Below, in pieces: positions 48,710 to 57,859 of a DNA stretch of 64,000 bases. Where the stretch lies: NCBI RefSeq assembly GCF_026342405.1, contig NZ_JAPEMU010000001.1, positions 3,224,001-3,288,000 of the forward strand, written 5' to 3'. A program made the position numbers and the translations under genes. The notes under the pieces are model-generated. The model searched no databases and was not told the origin of the DNA. It saw only the letters and a list, made by a program, of their open reading frames with translations. Within the stretch, counting starts at the first letter, position 1. Each line of letters begins with the position of its first letter. The DNA is from Kitasatospora sp. NBC_00240. Lineage in GTDB: Bacteria > Actinomycetota > Actinomycetes > Streptomycetales > Streptomycetaceae.

Positions 48710-51427
48710 ATGTCGACCACCGAAGCCCTGCGGATCCCCGACCTGGCCGAGGCCCGCCACCTGACCTGCGACGTCCTGGTGATCGGCGGCGGCACGGCCG
48801 GCTCGATGGCCGCGCTCAGCGCCGCCGAGAACGGCGCGGACGTGCTGCTGCTGGAGAAGGCGCACGTCCGGCACTCCGGCGCGCTCGCGATGGGCATGGA
48901 CGGCGTCAACAACGCCGTCGTGCCCGGCCGGGCCGAGCCGGACGACTACGTCGCCGAGATCACCCGCGCCAACGACGGCATCGTCGACCAGCGGACCGTC
49001 CGGCAGACCGCCACCCGCGGCTTCGCGATGGTGCAGCGGCTGGAGAAGTACGGCGTGAAGTTCGAGAAGGACGAGTACGGCGAGTACCAGGTCCGCCAGG
49101 TGCACCGGTCCGGCAGCTACGTGCTGCCGATGCCGGAGGGCAAGGACGTCAAGAAGGTGCTGTACCGGGTGCTGCGCCGGCGCGAGATGCGCGAGCGGAT
49201 CACCATCGAGAACCGGGTGATGCCGGTGCGGGTGCTCACCTCGGGCGGCCGGGCCGTCGGCGCGGCCGGGTTCGACACCCGCAGCGGGGAGTTCGTCACC
49301 GTCTCGGCCGGCGCGGTGGTCCTCGCCACCGGCCCCTGCGGCCGGCTCGGCCTGCCCGCCAGCGGCTACCTGTACGGCACCTACGAGAACCCCACCAACG
49401 CCGGGGACGGCTACGCGATGGCGTACCACGCGGGCGCCGAGCTGAGCGGCATCGAGTGCTTCCAGATCAACCCGCTGATGAAGGACTACAACGGCCCGGC
49501 CTGCGCGTACGTGGCCAACCCGTTCGGCAGCTACCAGGTCAACCGGCACGGCGAGCGGTTCGTCGACTCCGACTACTGGTCGGGGCAGATGATGGCCGAG
49601 TTCGCCGCCGAGCTGGAGTCCGACCGGGGGCCGGTGTACCTGCGCACCACCCACCTGCCGGAGGAGTCCGTGCAGGCGCTGGAGTCCATCCTGCACACCA
49701 CCGAGCGCCCCAGCCGGGGCACCTTCCACGCCGGTCGGGGGCACGACTACCGCACCCACGACGTGGAGATGCACATCTCGGAGATCGGCCTCTGCGGCGG
49801 GCACTCCGCCTCCGGCGTCTGGGTGGACGAGAACGCCGCGACCACCGTGCCCGGCCTGTACGCGGCCGGCGACCTCGCCTGCGTCCCGCACAACTACATG
49901 ATCGGCGCCTTCGTCTTCGGCGACCTGGCCGGCACCCACGCCACCGCCCACCTGCCCGCCGAGCGCGCCGAACTGCCCCCGGACCAGGTCAAGGAGGCGC
50001 ACGAGCTGGTCTACCGCCCGCTGCGCAACCCGGACGGCCCGCCGCAGCCGCAGGTCGAGTACAAGCTGCGCCGCTTCGTGAACGACTACGTCGCCCCGCC
50101 GAAGACCGGCTCGCGGCTCTCCGTCGCGCTGGAGCACTTCGAGCGGATGCGCGGAGAGATCGCCGGCATGGGCGGACGCACCCCGCACGAGCTGATGCGC
50201 TGCGTGGAGGTCGACTTCATCCGGGACTGCGCCGAACTCGCCGCCCGCTCCTCGCTCGCCCGCACCGAGAGCCGCTGGGGCCTCTACCACGAGCGGATCG
50301 ACCACCCCGGCAAGGACGACGAGAGCTGGTTCAGCCACCTCAACGTCCGCAAGCACCCCTCCGGGGCGATGGAGTTCCTGACCCGGCCGGTGGCGCCCTA
50401 CCTCGTCCCGGTGGAGGGACTGGAGCCGCCCGGCGGCGAGATCACCGTGATCGGCGAGGTGCACGCGATGCCGGTCGGGCGCACCGGCACGGGCGCCGCC
50501 CCGGCCGCGACGGCCACCGGCGTGGCCGACGGGCCGCAGGGCGGCGCCCCGGCCGCCCCGCGCCTGCTCGACCTGCTCCGGCTGGCCGAGGAGCAGCCGA
50601 CGCTGGCCCGCCTGCTGCCCTACCTCGACGACCCGGCGGCGGACGTCCGCCGCACCGCCCTGAGCGTCCTCACCGAGGCCGCGCCGGAGGGCACCGGCAC
50701 CGAACTGGCCCGCGCGCTGGCCGACCGGGACGGCTCCGTCCGGGCGGCGGCGGTCGCCGGGCTGCGCGAACTGGTCGAGGTGCTGGACGCGGCCGCGCTG
50801 GCCGAGCCGCTGCGGGCGGCCGCCGGCTCCGCCGACCCGGCCGTCCGGGCCGGCGCGCTGGACGTCGCGCGCTCGCTGCGGACGGGCAGCTCCGGGGGTT
50901 TCGCCGCCGCACTGACCGACCCCGAGGTCCCGGTCCGGCTGCAGGCCGTGCACGGCCTGGTCTCGCTGGACGCGGCCGGCCCGCTGGCCCGCGCCGCCGA
51001 GGACGCCGCCCGCGAGGTACGGGTGGCCGTCGGCGAGGGCCTGGGCACCATCGGCGACCCGGCGGCCACGCCGGTGCTGGTCCGGCTGGCCGGCGACCCG
51101 GACCCGCTGGTGCGGGCCGCCGCCCTGCAGGGCGCCGCCGGGATCGGCTGCCCGCCGCCGCTGGACGCCCTGGCGGCCGCGCCGGACGAGGCCTGGCAGG
51201 TCCGCAAGGCGGCGGCCGCTGCCCTGGGCCGGACCGGATCGGCTGGCCTGGCGCCGCTGCTGGCCCTGCTCACCGACGGGCACATGGATGTCCGCCGGGC
51301 CGCCGTCCGGGCGCTGGCCCCGCAGTCCGGCACCCCGGCCGTGGCCGAGGCCCTGCGGGCCCGGCTGGCCGACTCCGACGCCGACGTCCGCGCGTACGCC
51401 CGGATCGCCCTGCGCCCGGCCGGCTGA
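48710..51427 (+). CDS. AprA/fumarate-reductase-like flavoprotein fused to HEAT repeats
   Basis: The 905-residue protein has two parts. Residues 1 to about 590 are an FAD-dependent oxidoreductase of the succinate dehydrogenase/fumarate reductase/AprA family: GGGTAG at 26-31, HSGALAMGMDGVNNAV, VVLATGPCGRL, MHISEIGLCGGHSASGVWVDENAATTVPGLYAAGD and a C-terminal helical region. After an Ala/Gly/Pro linker, residues about 615-905 are HEAT-like repeats of about 31 residues (LLPYLDDPAADVRRTAL, LADRDGSVRAAAVAGL, LTDPEVPVRLQAVHGL, LLTDGHMDVRRAAVRAL). It is the last gene of the importer series and probably acts on the imported compound with the ferredoxin. The substrate cannot be deduced. Confidence 0.88.
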   Translation: MSTTEALRIPDLAEARHLTCDVLVIGGGTAGSMAALSAAENGADVLLLEKAHVRHSGALAMGMDGVNNAVVPGRAEPDDYVAEITRANDGIVDQRTVRQTATRGFAMVQRLEKYGVKFEKDEYGEYQVRQVHRSGSYVLPMPEGKDVKKVLYRVLRRREMRERITIENRVMPVRVLTSGGRAVGAAGFDTRSGEFVTVSAGAVVLATGPCGRLGLPASGYLYGTYENPTNAGDGYAMAYHAGAELSGIECFQINPLMKDYNGPACAYVANPFGSYQVNRHGERFVDSDYWSGQMMAEFAAELESDRGPVYLRTTHLPEESVQALESILHTTERPSRGTFHAGRGHDYRTHDVEMHISEIGLCGGHSASGVWVDENAATTVPGLYAAGDLACVPHNYMIGAFVFGDLAGTHATAHLPAERAELPPDQVKEAHELVYRPLRNPDGPPQPQVEYKLRRFVNDYVAPPKTGSRLSVALEHFERMRGEIAGMGGRTPHELMRCVEVDFIRDCAELAARSSLARTESRWGLYHERIDHPGKDDESWFSHLNVRKHPSGAMEFLTRPVAPYLVPVEGLEPPGGEITVIGEVHAMPVGRTGTGAAPAATATGVADGPQGGAPAAPRLLDLLRLAEEQPTLARLLPYLDDPAADVRRTALSVLTEAAPEGTGTELARALADRDGSVRAAAVAGLRELVEVLDAAALAEPLRAAAGSADPAVRAGALDVARSLRTGSSGGFAAALTDPEVPVRLQAVHGLVSLDAAGPLARAAEDAAREVRVAVGEGLGTIGDPAATPVLVRLAGDPDPLVRAAALQGAAGIGCPPPLDALAAAPDEAWQVRKAAAAALGRTGSAGLAPLLALLTDGHMDVRRAAVRALAPQSGTPAVAEALRARLADSDADVRAYARIALRPAG

Positions 51428-51691
51428 GCGGCGGCCCGGCTCCGGCGGTCGGGCCGCGGCGGGCGGCGGGTGCCGGCGGCGGGTGCCGGCCACAGGTGGC
51501 GGGGCTGTCCGACCGGGCATTTCGGTGCACCCCGACCCAAAGGTCCCGGCCGGGTCCCGGCCGAGTCCGGGCCGCCGCCGACCCGTGACCGAGTTGCGAT
51601 CTCCCGGGCGGATCCCGACAGGCCGTCAGCCCGTCGAATGGTTCGGAGCACCCGAACGGGGCTCGGAGCGAGGGCGGGGAGGGCTTTGACC

Positions 51692-52714
51692 ATGGGAGCA
51701 GCAGGACGCAGACCGGGGGCGGTGGCGGCGGCGGTGCTGGCCGTCGCGGTACTGATCGGCGGGTGCTCCGCCGAGGCGGGCGGCAGGTCCTCGGCGGACT
51801 CGGCCAAGGCCCCGGTCCAGGCGCCGCAGGCGGCCGACGCCGCCGGGAAGGCCGCCGGCGCCGCGCCCGCCGCGCCGGCCACCGGGGGCGCGGCCGGCGC
51901 GGAGCCGGCCCCGGCGGTGACCGCCGACAGCCGCCTGATCGCCTACACCGCCCAGCTGACGCTGGTGGCCAAGGACCTCGACCAGGCGATGGCCCAGGCC
52001 CGTGGCCTGGCGGCCGGCGCCGGCGGCTACGTCGGCAAGGAGACGGTCAGCGGGGCGGCCGGCTCCGGCGCCCCCGGCGGTGAGCGCGACAGCGGCCCGC
52101 TGGGCGGCCAGATCGTGCTGAAGGTGCCCTCCGGCTCCTACCAGAAGACGCTGGACCAGCTGGCCGCCCTGGGCAAGGTGGTCTCGCGCAACAGCCAGGC
52201 CGACGACCTCACCCAGCAGGTGGTCGACGTCGCCAGCCGGGTGCAGAGCCAGCAGGCGAGCGTGGAGCGGGTGCGCGCGCTGATGGCGCAGGCGAAGTCG
52301 CTCGCCGACGTGGTGTCGCTGGAGGCCGAGCTGAGCCGCCGGCAGGCGGACCTGGAGTCGCTGCAGAAGCAGCAGACGGAGCTGACGGCGAAGACCTCGC
52401 TCTCCACCATCACGCTGGAGCTGCGGCGGGAGACGGCCGCTCCGCCGCCGGCCGAGCAGGCGAAGAAGAAGGACGGCTTCTGGGCCGCGGTGGGCAAGGC
52501 GCTGGGCGGCGGCTGGCACGTGCTGTCGACGATCGCCAAGGGCCTGCTGATCGCCCTGGCGGCCGTGGCGCCCTTCCTGCTGGTGCTGGCGCCGCTGGGC
52601 TGGATGCTCTGGTACCTCGCCCGCCGGCGGAAGGCCGCCCGCCCGGCCGGCGCGCCGCAGGCGCCCCCGCGCGACCCCTGGTCGACGCCCGGGGACGGCC
52701 CCGACCCGCAGTGA
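51692..52714 (+). CDS. DUF4349 lipoprotein
   Basis: The 340-residue product has a signal peptide with lipobox LIGGC (Cys near residue 25), an Ala/Pro-rich linker, and a DUF4349 domain: two beta-rich blocks (RLIAYTAQLTLVAKDLDQA; GQIVLKVPSGSYQKTLDQL) separated by a coiled-coil region (about 175-225) and followed by one membrane helix (about 285-310) and a basic tail. It is an envelope protein of unknown function. The ATG at 51692 has GGAGGG 8 bases upstream. It converges on hemE. Confidence 0.88.
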   Translation: MGAAGRRPGAVAAAVLAVAVLIGGCSAEAGGRSSADSAKAPVQAPQAADAAGKAAGAAPAAPATGGAAGAEPAPAVTADSRLIAYTAQLTLVAKDLDQAMAQARGLAAGAGGYVGKETVSGAAGSGAPGGERDSGPLGGQIVLKVPSGSYQKTLDQLAALGKVVSRNSQADDLTQQVVDVASRVQSQQASVERVRALMAQAKSLADVVSLEAELSRRQADLESLQKQQTELTAKTSLSTITLELRRETAAPPPAEQAKKKDGFWAAVGKALGGGWHVLSTIAKGLLIALAAVAPFLLVLAPLGWMLWYLARRRKAARPAGAPQAPPRDPWSTPGDGPDPQ

Positions 52715-52802
52715 GAACGCGGCGGCGGCCGGCGGACCTGACCGGTCCACCGGCCGCCGCCGGACTGCTCGCCGCTCGCGGAGCCCCGGCAGGGGCGCCG
52801 GC

Positions 52803-53891
52803 TCAGCGCGCGCTGGTCTCGTGCACGAAGGCGACCAGGCGGCTCAGCGCGTCCGGGTCCATGCTGGGCAGCACGCCGTGGCCGAGGTTGAAGATGTGGC
52901 CGCTGCTGCCGAGCGCCTGGGCGGCGTGCAGCACCTCGCGGGCCTTGGTCTCCACCGCGCGGGTCGGGGCGAAGAGCACCGCGGGGTCGAGGTTGCCCTG
53001 CAGGGCCTTGCCGTGGCCGACCCGCTCGGCGGCGACGTTCAGCGGCACCCGCCAGTCGACGCCGACCACGTCCGCACCGGCCTGGCCCATCAGCCCGAGC
53101 AGTTCGCCGGTGCCGACGCCGAAGTGGATCCGCGGCACGCCGTACCCGGCGACCGCGTCGAACACCTTGGTGCTGGCCGGCATCACGGAGCGGCGGTAGT
53201 CGTCCGGGGCGAGCGCGCCGACCCAGGAGTCGAAGAGCTGAACGGCCGAGGCGCCGGCCTCGATCTGCACCTTCAGGAAGGCCGCGGTGATGTCGGCGAG
53301 GCGGTCGACCAGCTCGGCCCACAGCTCCGGCTGGCCGTACATCATGGCCTTGGTGTTCTCGTGGTTCTTCGACGGCCCGCCCTCCACCAGGTAGCTGGCC
53401 AGCGTGTACGGGGCGCCGGCGAACCCGATCAGCGGGGTGGGGCCGAGCTCGTCCACCAGCAGGCCGACGGCCTCGGTGATGTAGGGGACGTCGTCCGGCT
53501 CCAGGTTCCGCAGCCGCTTGAGGTCCTCGGGGGTGCGGATCGGGTCGGCGATGACCGGGCCGATGCCCGGCTTGATGTCGACGTCGATGCCGATCGCCTT
53601 GAGCGGCACCACGATGTCGCTGAAGAAGATCGCCGCGTCCACCTTGTGCCGGCGCACCGGCTGCAGGGTGATCTCCTTGACCAGCTCGGGCCGCATGCAG
53701 GACTCCAGCATGGGGATGCCCTCGCGGACCTTCAGGTACTCCGGCAGCGAGCGCCCGGCCTGGCGCATGAACCACACCGGGGTGTGCGGCACCGGCTCCC
53801 GCCGGCAGGCGCGCAGGAACGCTGAGTCGTACGCGGCGCCGCGGCGCGCGGGGGGCTGCTGACCGGTGGTGTCTGCCGTTGTCTCGCTCAC
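52803..53891 (-). CDS. hemE: Uroporphyrinogen decarboxylase
   Basis: The enzyme removes four carboxyl groups from uroporphyrinogen III to give coproporphyrinogen III. The 362-residue product has [20 protein letters not shown] with the two substrate-binding arginines, [15 protein letters not shown] with the key aspartate, and [17 protein letters not shown]. The GTG at 53889-53891 ([10 protein letters not shown]) was chosen; the frame is open to 53990 without homology, and the ribosome-binding site is weak either way. A divergent DUF3000 gene starts 146 bases away. Confidence 0.95.
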   Translation of the reverse strand: MSETTADTTGQQPPARRGAAYDSAFLRACRREPVPHTPVWFMRQAGRSLPEYLKVREGIPMLESCMRPELVKEITLQPVRRHKVDAAIFFSDIVVPLKAIGIDVDIKPGIGPVIADPIRTPEDLKRLRNLEPDDVPYITEAVGLLVDELGPTPLIGFAGAPYTLASYLVEGGPSKNHENTKAMMYGQPELWAELVDRLADITAAFLKVQIEAGASAVQLFDSWVGALAPDDYRRSVMPASTKVFDAVAGYGVPRIHFGVGTGELLGLMGQAGADVVGVDWRVPLNVAAERVGHGKALQGNLDPAVLFAPTRAVETKAREVLHAAQALGSSGHIFNLGHGVLPSMDPDALSRLVAFVHETSAR

Positions 53892-54037
53892 GGTCCAAAT
53901 CTTCGCACGCGCCCCGGGCGCGACTTCCCGCCCCCGGGTGGTGCGAAGCTCCAACATTGGCCCTCGGACGGGCCTCGGCACGCCGCACAAACGGAAGTTG
54001 CAGGAATTGCGGCTCCGTCCGACCTAGTCTTCGGGTC

Positions 54038-54688
54038 ATGGCAGCGGTCGGCGGGCACCCCGCACAAGGTGGAGGAACGGGCAAGGAGTCGGCGCCGATC
54101 GAGTTCCGCGACGCGGTCGAGGCGCTGAGCGGAGCGAGGCTCCGCCCCGAGGTGCAGCTCTCCCCTGCCCCGGCGCCGCGCCGGCTGGCCCCGTACGCGT
54201 TCGCGCTGACCGCCTCGGTCGAGGTGGACGGCGAGGAGCTGGCGGACGGGCGGATCGTGCTGCTGCACGACCCGGCCGGCCAGGAGGCCTGGCACGGCGA
54301 CTTCCGGGTGGTCACGATGACCCGGGCCGAGCTGGAGCCGGAGATGGCCGCCGACCCGATGCTGTCCGAGGTCGGCTGGGCCTGGCTGCTGGACGCCCTG
54401 CAGGCGCACGGCGCCGGCTACGCGGAGGCGGGCGGCACGGTGACCCGGTGCGCCTCGCAGTACTTCGGCGCGCTCGCGGACCGGCCGTCCTCGACCGAGA
54501 TCGAGATCAGGGCGTCCTGGACGCCGTCCGACGGGCGCTTCGAGCGCCACCTGGCGGCCTGGGGCGAGCTGCTCTGCGCCGGCGCCGGGCTGCCGCCCGT
54601 CCCGTCCTCGCCGCAGAACGCCCCGGACGCCCCGTCACTCGGTGGAGTGGTCCCGATGCCCGCCCGGCGTCGTCCGCGTTCGCACTGA
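54038..54688 (+). CDS. DUF3000 family protein
   Basis: A 216-residue actinobacterial protein with the core FRDAVEALSGARLRPEVQL, LAPYAFALTASVE and LSEVGWAWLLDALQAHGAGYAEAGGTVTRCASQYFGAL. There is no signal peptide or membrane segment. Function unknown; its position next to hemE and RNase D is conserved in related genomes as far as I recall. Confidence 0.88.
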   Translation: MAAVGGHPAQGGGTGKESAPIEFRDAVEALSGARLRPEVQLSPAPAPRRLAPYAFALTASVEVDGEELADGRIVLLHDPAGQEAWHGDFRVVTMTRAELEPEMAADPMLSEVGWAWLLDALQAHGAGYAEAGGTVTRCASQYFGALADRPSSTEIEIRASWTPSDGRFERHLAAWGELLCAGAGLPPVPSSPQNAPDAPSLGGVVPMPARRRPRSH

Positions 54689-54704
54689 GGAGTGAAGCCC
54701 GGCC

Positions 54705-54724
54705 GCCGAGGGCCTCACCTCGGC
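54705..54724 (+). terminator. Hairpin terminator after the DUF3000 gene
   Basis: GCCGAGG and CCTCGGC pair around a 6-base loop, 17 bases after the stop, followed by AAAAG. A 7-bp stem is modest. Confidence 0.5.
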
Positions 54725-55009
54725 AAAAGCCACTCCCAGGGCTGACGGAGTGTGACTTCCGCCCCGTTCTCCGTCAATTCACCGACCTGAGACGATCAAG
54801 GCGCGCCCGAAAGTGATCGATTTTGTGCGATTTCGGAGCATGTCGCATCAGTCACCCGCGCCCTTTGTCCGTATTGTTACTCACTAAATCGTGATCTTTC
54901 GCTAAAGCCGGGCACGGTTGTTGCCGAAGCAGACTGTGACCCTTTCCAAACGCGGAACACTCCGACCGCCCCATCGGGGTTCCGTCCGCCACTCCCCGCA
55001 GGAGGCCTG
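54725..55009. other. AT-richer promoter region of the response regulator
   Basis: This region is markedly less GC-rich than its surroundings, especially 54800-54920 (runs such as GATCGATTTTGTGCGATTTC and GTATTGTTACTCACTAAATC). No coding frame is supported. It probably carries the promoter and binding sites for the response regulator gene; a precise -35/-10 pair was not assigned. Confidence 0.5.
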
Positions 55010-55726
55010 GTGTCGGTCCTTCTTGAGCACCCCGCAAACGTGGTCGCCTACCGTCCGACGAAGCCCACCGCCATGGTGGTCATCGCTGATCCCCGAGTCC
55101 GAAACACCGTCACCCGCCACCTGTGGGCGCTCGGCGTCCGGGACGTCATCGAGGTCTCCTCGATCGCCGAGGCCCGCCCCCGGGTCTCGACGCCCCGCGA
55201 CATCTGCGTCGCAGACGTCCACCTCCCGGACGGCTCCGGGCTGACCATCCTCGCCGAGACCCGCGCCGCGGGCTGGCCCAACGGCCTCGCGCTCTCCGCC
55301 GCCGACGACATCGGCGCGGTCCGCAGCGCGCTGGCCGGCGGCGTCAAGGGTTACGTGGTCACCGGTACCCGTACCAACATCGCCATGCCGGGCCGGCCCG
55401 GCATGCCCCTCGGCACCGGCGGCCTGGCCGGCCGGATGCGGCGCCCCGGCATGCCGGGAGTCCCCGGAACCGCCGGAGCCCCCGGCGCCCCGGGTGCTCC
55501 CGGTGCTCCCGGGACGCAGCAGTCCGCCTACCGGGAGCTCTCCGGCCGCGAGGTCGAGGTCCTGCGACTGGTGGCGGAGGGCCAGTCCAACAAGGCGATC
55601 GGAGTCGCCATGGGCCTGTCCGCCCTCACCGTGAAGAGCCACCTCGCCCGGATCGCCCGCAAGCTGGGCACCGGCGACCGGGCCGGCATGGTCGCGGTCG
55701 CGCTGCGCACCGGCATCATCCACTGA
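55010..55726 (+). CDS. LuxR-type response regulator with collagen-like linker
   Basis: The 238-residue protein has a receiver-like domain (VVIADPRVRN, phosphoacceptor-type Asp in CVADVHLPDGSG, Lys in GGVKGYVVTGT), then a linker of Gly-x-x triplets rich in Pro and Ala (GMPGVPGTAGAPGAPGAP), then a LuxR/FixJ helix-turn-helix (LSGREVEVLRLVAEGQSNKA, ALTVKSHLARIARKLGTGD). No histidine kinase gene is adjacent, so it is an orphan regulator. It starts at a GTG with GGAGG about 5 bases upstream. Confidence 0.9.
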   Translation: MSVLLEHPANVVAYRPTKPTAMVVIADPRVRNTVTRHLWALGVRDVIEVSSIAEARPRVSTPRDICVADVHLPDGSGLTILAETRAAGWPNGLALSAADDIGAVRSALAGGVKGYVVTGTRTNIAMPGRPGMPLGTGGLAGRMRRPGMPGVPGTAGAPGAPGAPGAPGTQQSAYRELSGREVEVLRLVAEGQSNKAIGVAMGLSALTVKSHLARIARKLGTGDRAGMVAVALRTGIIH

Positions 55727-55750
55727 CCCACCCGTACGACCGCGGCGGCG

Positions 55751-55786
55751 GCCCGGAGGAACGTTTCCTCCGGGCTGTTGCTTTTT
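55751..55786 (+). terminator. Intrinsic terminator with T-tract
   Basis: GCCCGGAGGAA (55751-55761) pairs perfectly with TTCCTCCGGGC (55765-55775), followed by TGTTGCTTTTT. It is the only classical Rho-independent terminator with a T-run found in the window. Confidence 0.93.
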
Positions 55787-56273
55787 AGGCGTCTCTCGCC
55801 GAAGGGGCCCGGACGCGGTCCGTGCCGGGCGGGGGTTACGGCGGGTCCGTGCGGGGCGGGGTGGGCGGGATGCTTCCGGGCCACCTCGGCCGTCCGCCCC
55901 TTCGCCGTCCGCTTCCCTTGGTTCGAACGCTCGCCGATCCGGGCCAGGGGCCCGTCCTTCGCTCCCTGATGGCGCCGGTTTCCTCCGGCCGGGACGGTGG
56001 CGTTACGGCAGACGGGGAGGTGGGAGGCGGGATTTCTGCGCGCGGTCGTATGTTCGTCCGCTTCATGTGCTTCATGGGTGCGAGGCGGGGTTCTCGGTCA
56101 GGTTTTCGCGTTCCGGTGGGGGCTGTGGCCCGCTTCCGGGGTGGGTGGGGTGATCGGTTTGCGCCGGTCCGTGGCGGAAGGCGATCTCCCGGATTCGGGG
56201 TGGCATATACCTGAACGCGGTCTGACCAGTCCGACAACACTCCCGCCGGCGGGGGGCGTCGTACCCTTGGGGG
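55787..56273. other. Intergenic region before RNase D
   Basis: A 487-bp stretch without a supportable gene. The plus-strand frames are Arg/Gly-rich and lack ribosome-binding sites. G-rich runs (GGGGTGGGTGGGG near 56140) and the RNase D promoter are presumably here. Confidence 0.5.
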
Positions 56274-57554
56274 GTGACCGACGCCGTAGCAGCCATCCCA
56301 GAAGAGACAGCCCCGGTCCCGCTCCTCGAACCGCGGGAGGGAATCCCCCCGGTCGTGGCGGACGCGAAGGCTCTCGCCGCCACCGTCGCCGCGTTCGCGG
56401 CGGGCACCGGACCGGTCGCCGTCGACGCCGAGCGGGCCTCCGGCTACCGCTACGGGCAGCGCGCGTACCTGATCCAGCTGCGGCGAGCCGGGTCCGGCAC
56501 CGCGCTGATCGATCCGATCGCCTGTCCCGACCTCGGCGAACTCGGTGAGGCGCTGGCCGACGCCGAGTGGGTGGTCCACGCGGCCACCCAGGACCTGCCG
56601 TGTCTGGCCGAGGTGGGCATGAAGCCGCGCCTGCTGTTCGACACCGAGCTGGCCGGCCGGATCGCCGGGTTCCCCCGGGTGGGCCTGGGGCCGATGACCG
56701 AGAGCGTGCTCGGCCTGACCCTGGCGAAGGAGCACTCCGCGGTCGACTGGTCGACCCGCCCGCTGCCCGAGCCGTGGCTGCGCTACGCCGCCCTGGACGT
56801 CGAGGTGCTGGTCGAGCTGCGGAACGCACTCGAACAGGAGCTGGACGCCCAGGGCAAGCTCGGCTGGGCGATGGAGGAGTTCGCCGCGATCGCGAACGCC
56901 CCGAAGCCGGCGCCCCGGGTCGACCCCTGGCGCCGGACCTCGCAGCTGCACAAGGTGCGCCGGCGCCGGCAGCTGGCCGTCGTCCGGGAGCTGTGGCTGG
57001 CCCGGGACCGGATGGCGCAGGACCGCGACGTCTCCCCCGGCCGGGTGCTGTCGGACGCCGCGATCGTCAACGCGGCGCTGGCCGTGCCGCTGAACCTCGC
57101 CGCGCTGCAGGCCGTCCAGGGCTTCGGGCCGCGGGTGCACCGGCGCCAGCTGGAGCAGTGGCTGGCCGCGGTGCAGCGGGCCCGGGAGATCCCGGAGGCG
57201 CAGCTGCCGCCGCCGTCCGCGCCGCACGAGGGCCCGCCGCCGCCGCGCGCCTGGGCCGAGAAGGACCCGGTGGCGGCCGCCCGGCTGTCCGGGGCGCGGG
57301 CCGCGGTCGGCGAGCTGGCCGAGAAGCACAGCCTGCCGCCGGAGAACCTGATCACCCCCGACCTGGTGCGCCGGGTGTCCTGGGAGCCGCCGGTGAACCC
57401 GACGGCGGAGAACGTCGGGGCCGCCCTGCGCGCGCTGGGCGCCCGGCAGTGGCAGGTCGACCTGGTCGCCCCCGCGGTGGCCGCGGCCTTCGTGAAGGCC
57501 GCCACCGCTCCGGCCACGCCGCCGGCGACGCAGCCGGAGCTCCCCGAGGGGTGA
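56274..57554 (+). CDS. rnd: Ribonuclease D family 3'-5' exonuclease
   Basis: The 426-residue protein has the DEDDy exonuclease core: VAVDAERASGYRYGQRAYLIQLRR (first Asp-x-Glu), WVVHAATQDLPCL (Asp), and WLRYAALDVEVLVEL (Tyr and last Asp), followed by an HRDC domain (RVDPWRRTSQLHKV; LSDAAIVNAALAVP). It trims RNA 3' ends. The GTG start at 56274 follows GGGGG directly. A 9-bp hairpin lies after the stop. Confidence 0.93.
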   Translation: MTDAVAAIPEETAPVPLLEPREGIPPVVADAKALAATVAAFAAGTGPVAVDAERASGYRYGQRAYLIQLRRAGSGTALIDPIACPDLGELGEALADAEWVVHAATQDLPCLAEVGMKPRLLFDTELAGRIAGFPRVGLGPMTESVLGLTLAKEHSAVDWSTRPLPEPWLRYAALDVEVLVELRNALEQELDAQGKLGWAMEEFAAIANAPKPAPRVDPWRRTSQLHKVRRRRQLAVVRELWLARDRMAQDRDVSPGRVLSDAAIVNAALAVPLNLAALQAVQGFGPRVHRRQLEQWLAAVQRAREIPEAQLPPPSAPHEGPPPPRAWAEKDPVAAARLSGARAAVGELAEKHSLPPENLITPDLVRRVSWEPPVNPTAENVGAALRALGARQWQVDLVAPAVAAAFVKAATAPATPPATQPELPEG

Positions 57555-57585
57555 GCGGTCGGCCGATCGGATGAGGACGGGAACG

Positions 57586-57607
57586 GGGACGCCGGGCGGC
57601 GTCCCCG
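57586..57607 (+). terminator. Hairpin terminator after RNase D
   Basis: GGGGACGCC and GGCGTCCCC form a perfect 9-bp stem with loop GGGC, 31 bases after the stop. Confidence 0.7.
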
Positions 57608-57762
57608 TCGTCGTTCCCGGCCGCACAAGCCGGGCGCAGGCCGGGCCCAGGGCAGCCGCAGGCCGGGCGGGGCACGGTGGCGGCCGGACCTGGCCGGGTA
57701 CCGACGACGGGACGTGGCGCGGGACACACCACGTCATCGGGGTGCCGGGCCTGGGCAAGTTA

Positions 57763-57778
57763 GTTACCGGCGGGTAGC
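57763..57778. promoter_or_regulatory. Inverted repeat before the beta-oxidation operon
   Basis: GTTACCGGCGGGTAGC contains TACC and GGTA as mirror halves, with TTAG just before. It lies about 80 bases upstream of the thiolase GTG in a locally AT-richer patch and resembles the size and symmetry of operators of TetR-type fatty-acid regulators. No regulator gene is adjacent. Confidence 0.35.
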
Positions 57779-57859
57779 ATGGCCGTGAAGCAGCGCCGCC
57801 CGCCTTTGTCCGCGCCGGCCTGCCCACATCATCCGTTGGTCCCTGGGAGGAGAGCCCCC

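Noticed and set aside
48530..51520. A 3-kb open frame antisense to the flavoprotein gene
   Set aside because: Same cause: the complementary frame lacks stops because of codon bias. No homology and no ribosome-binding site.
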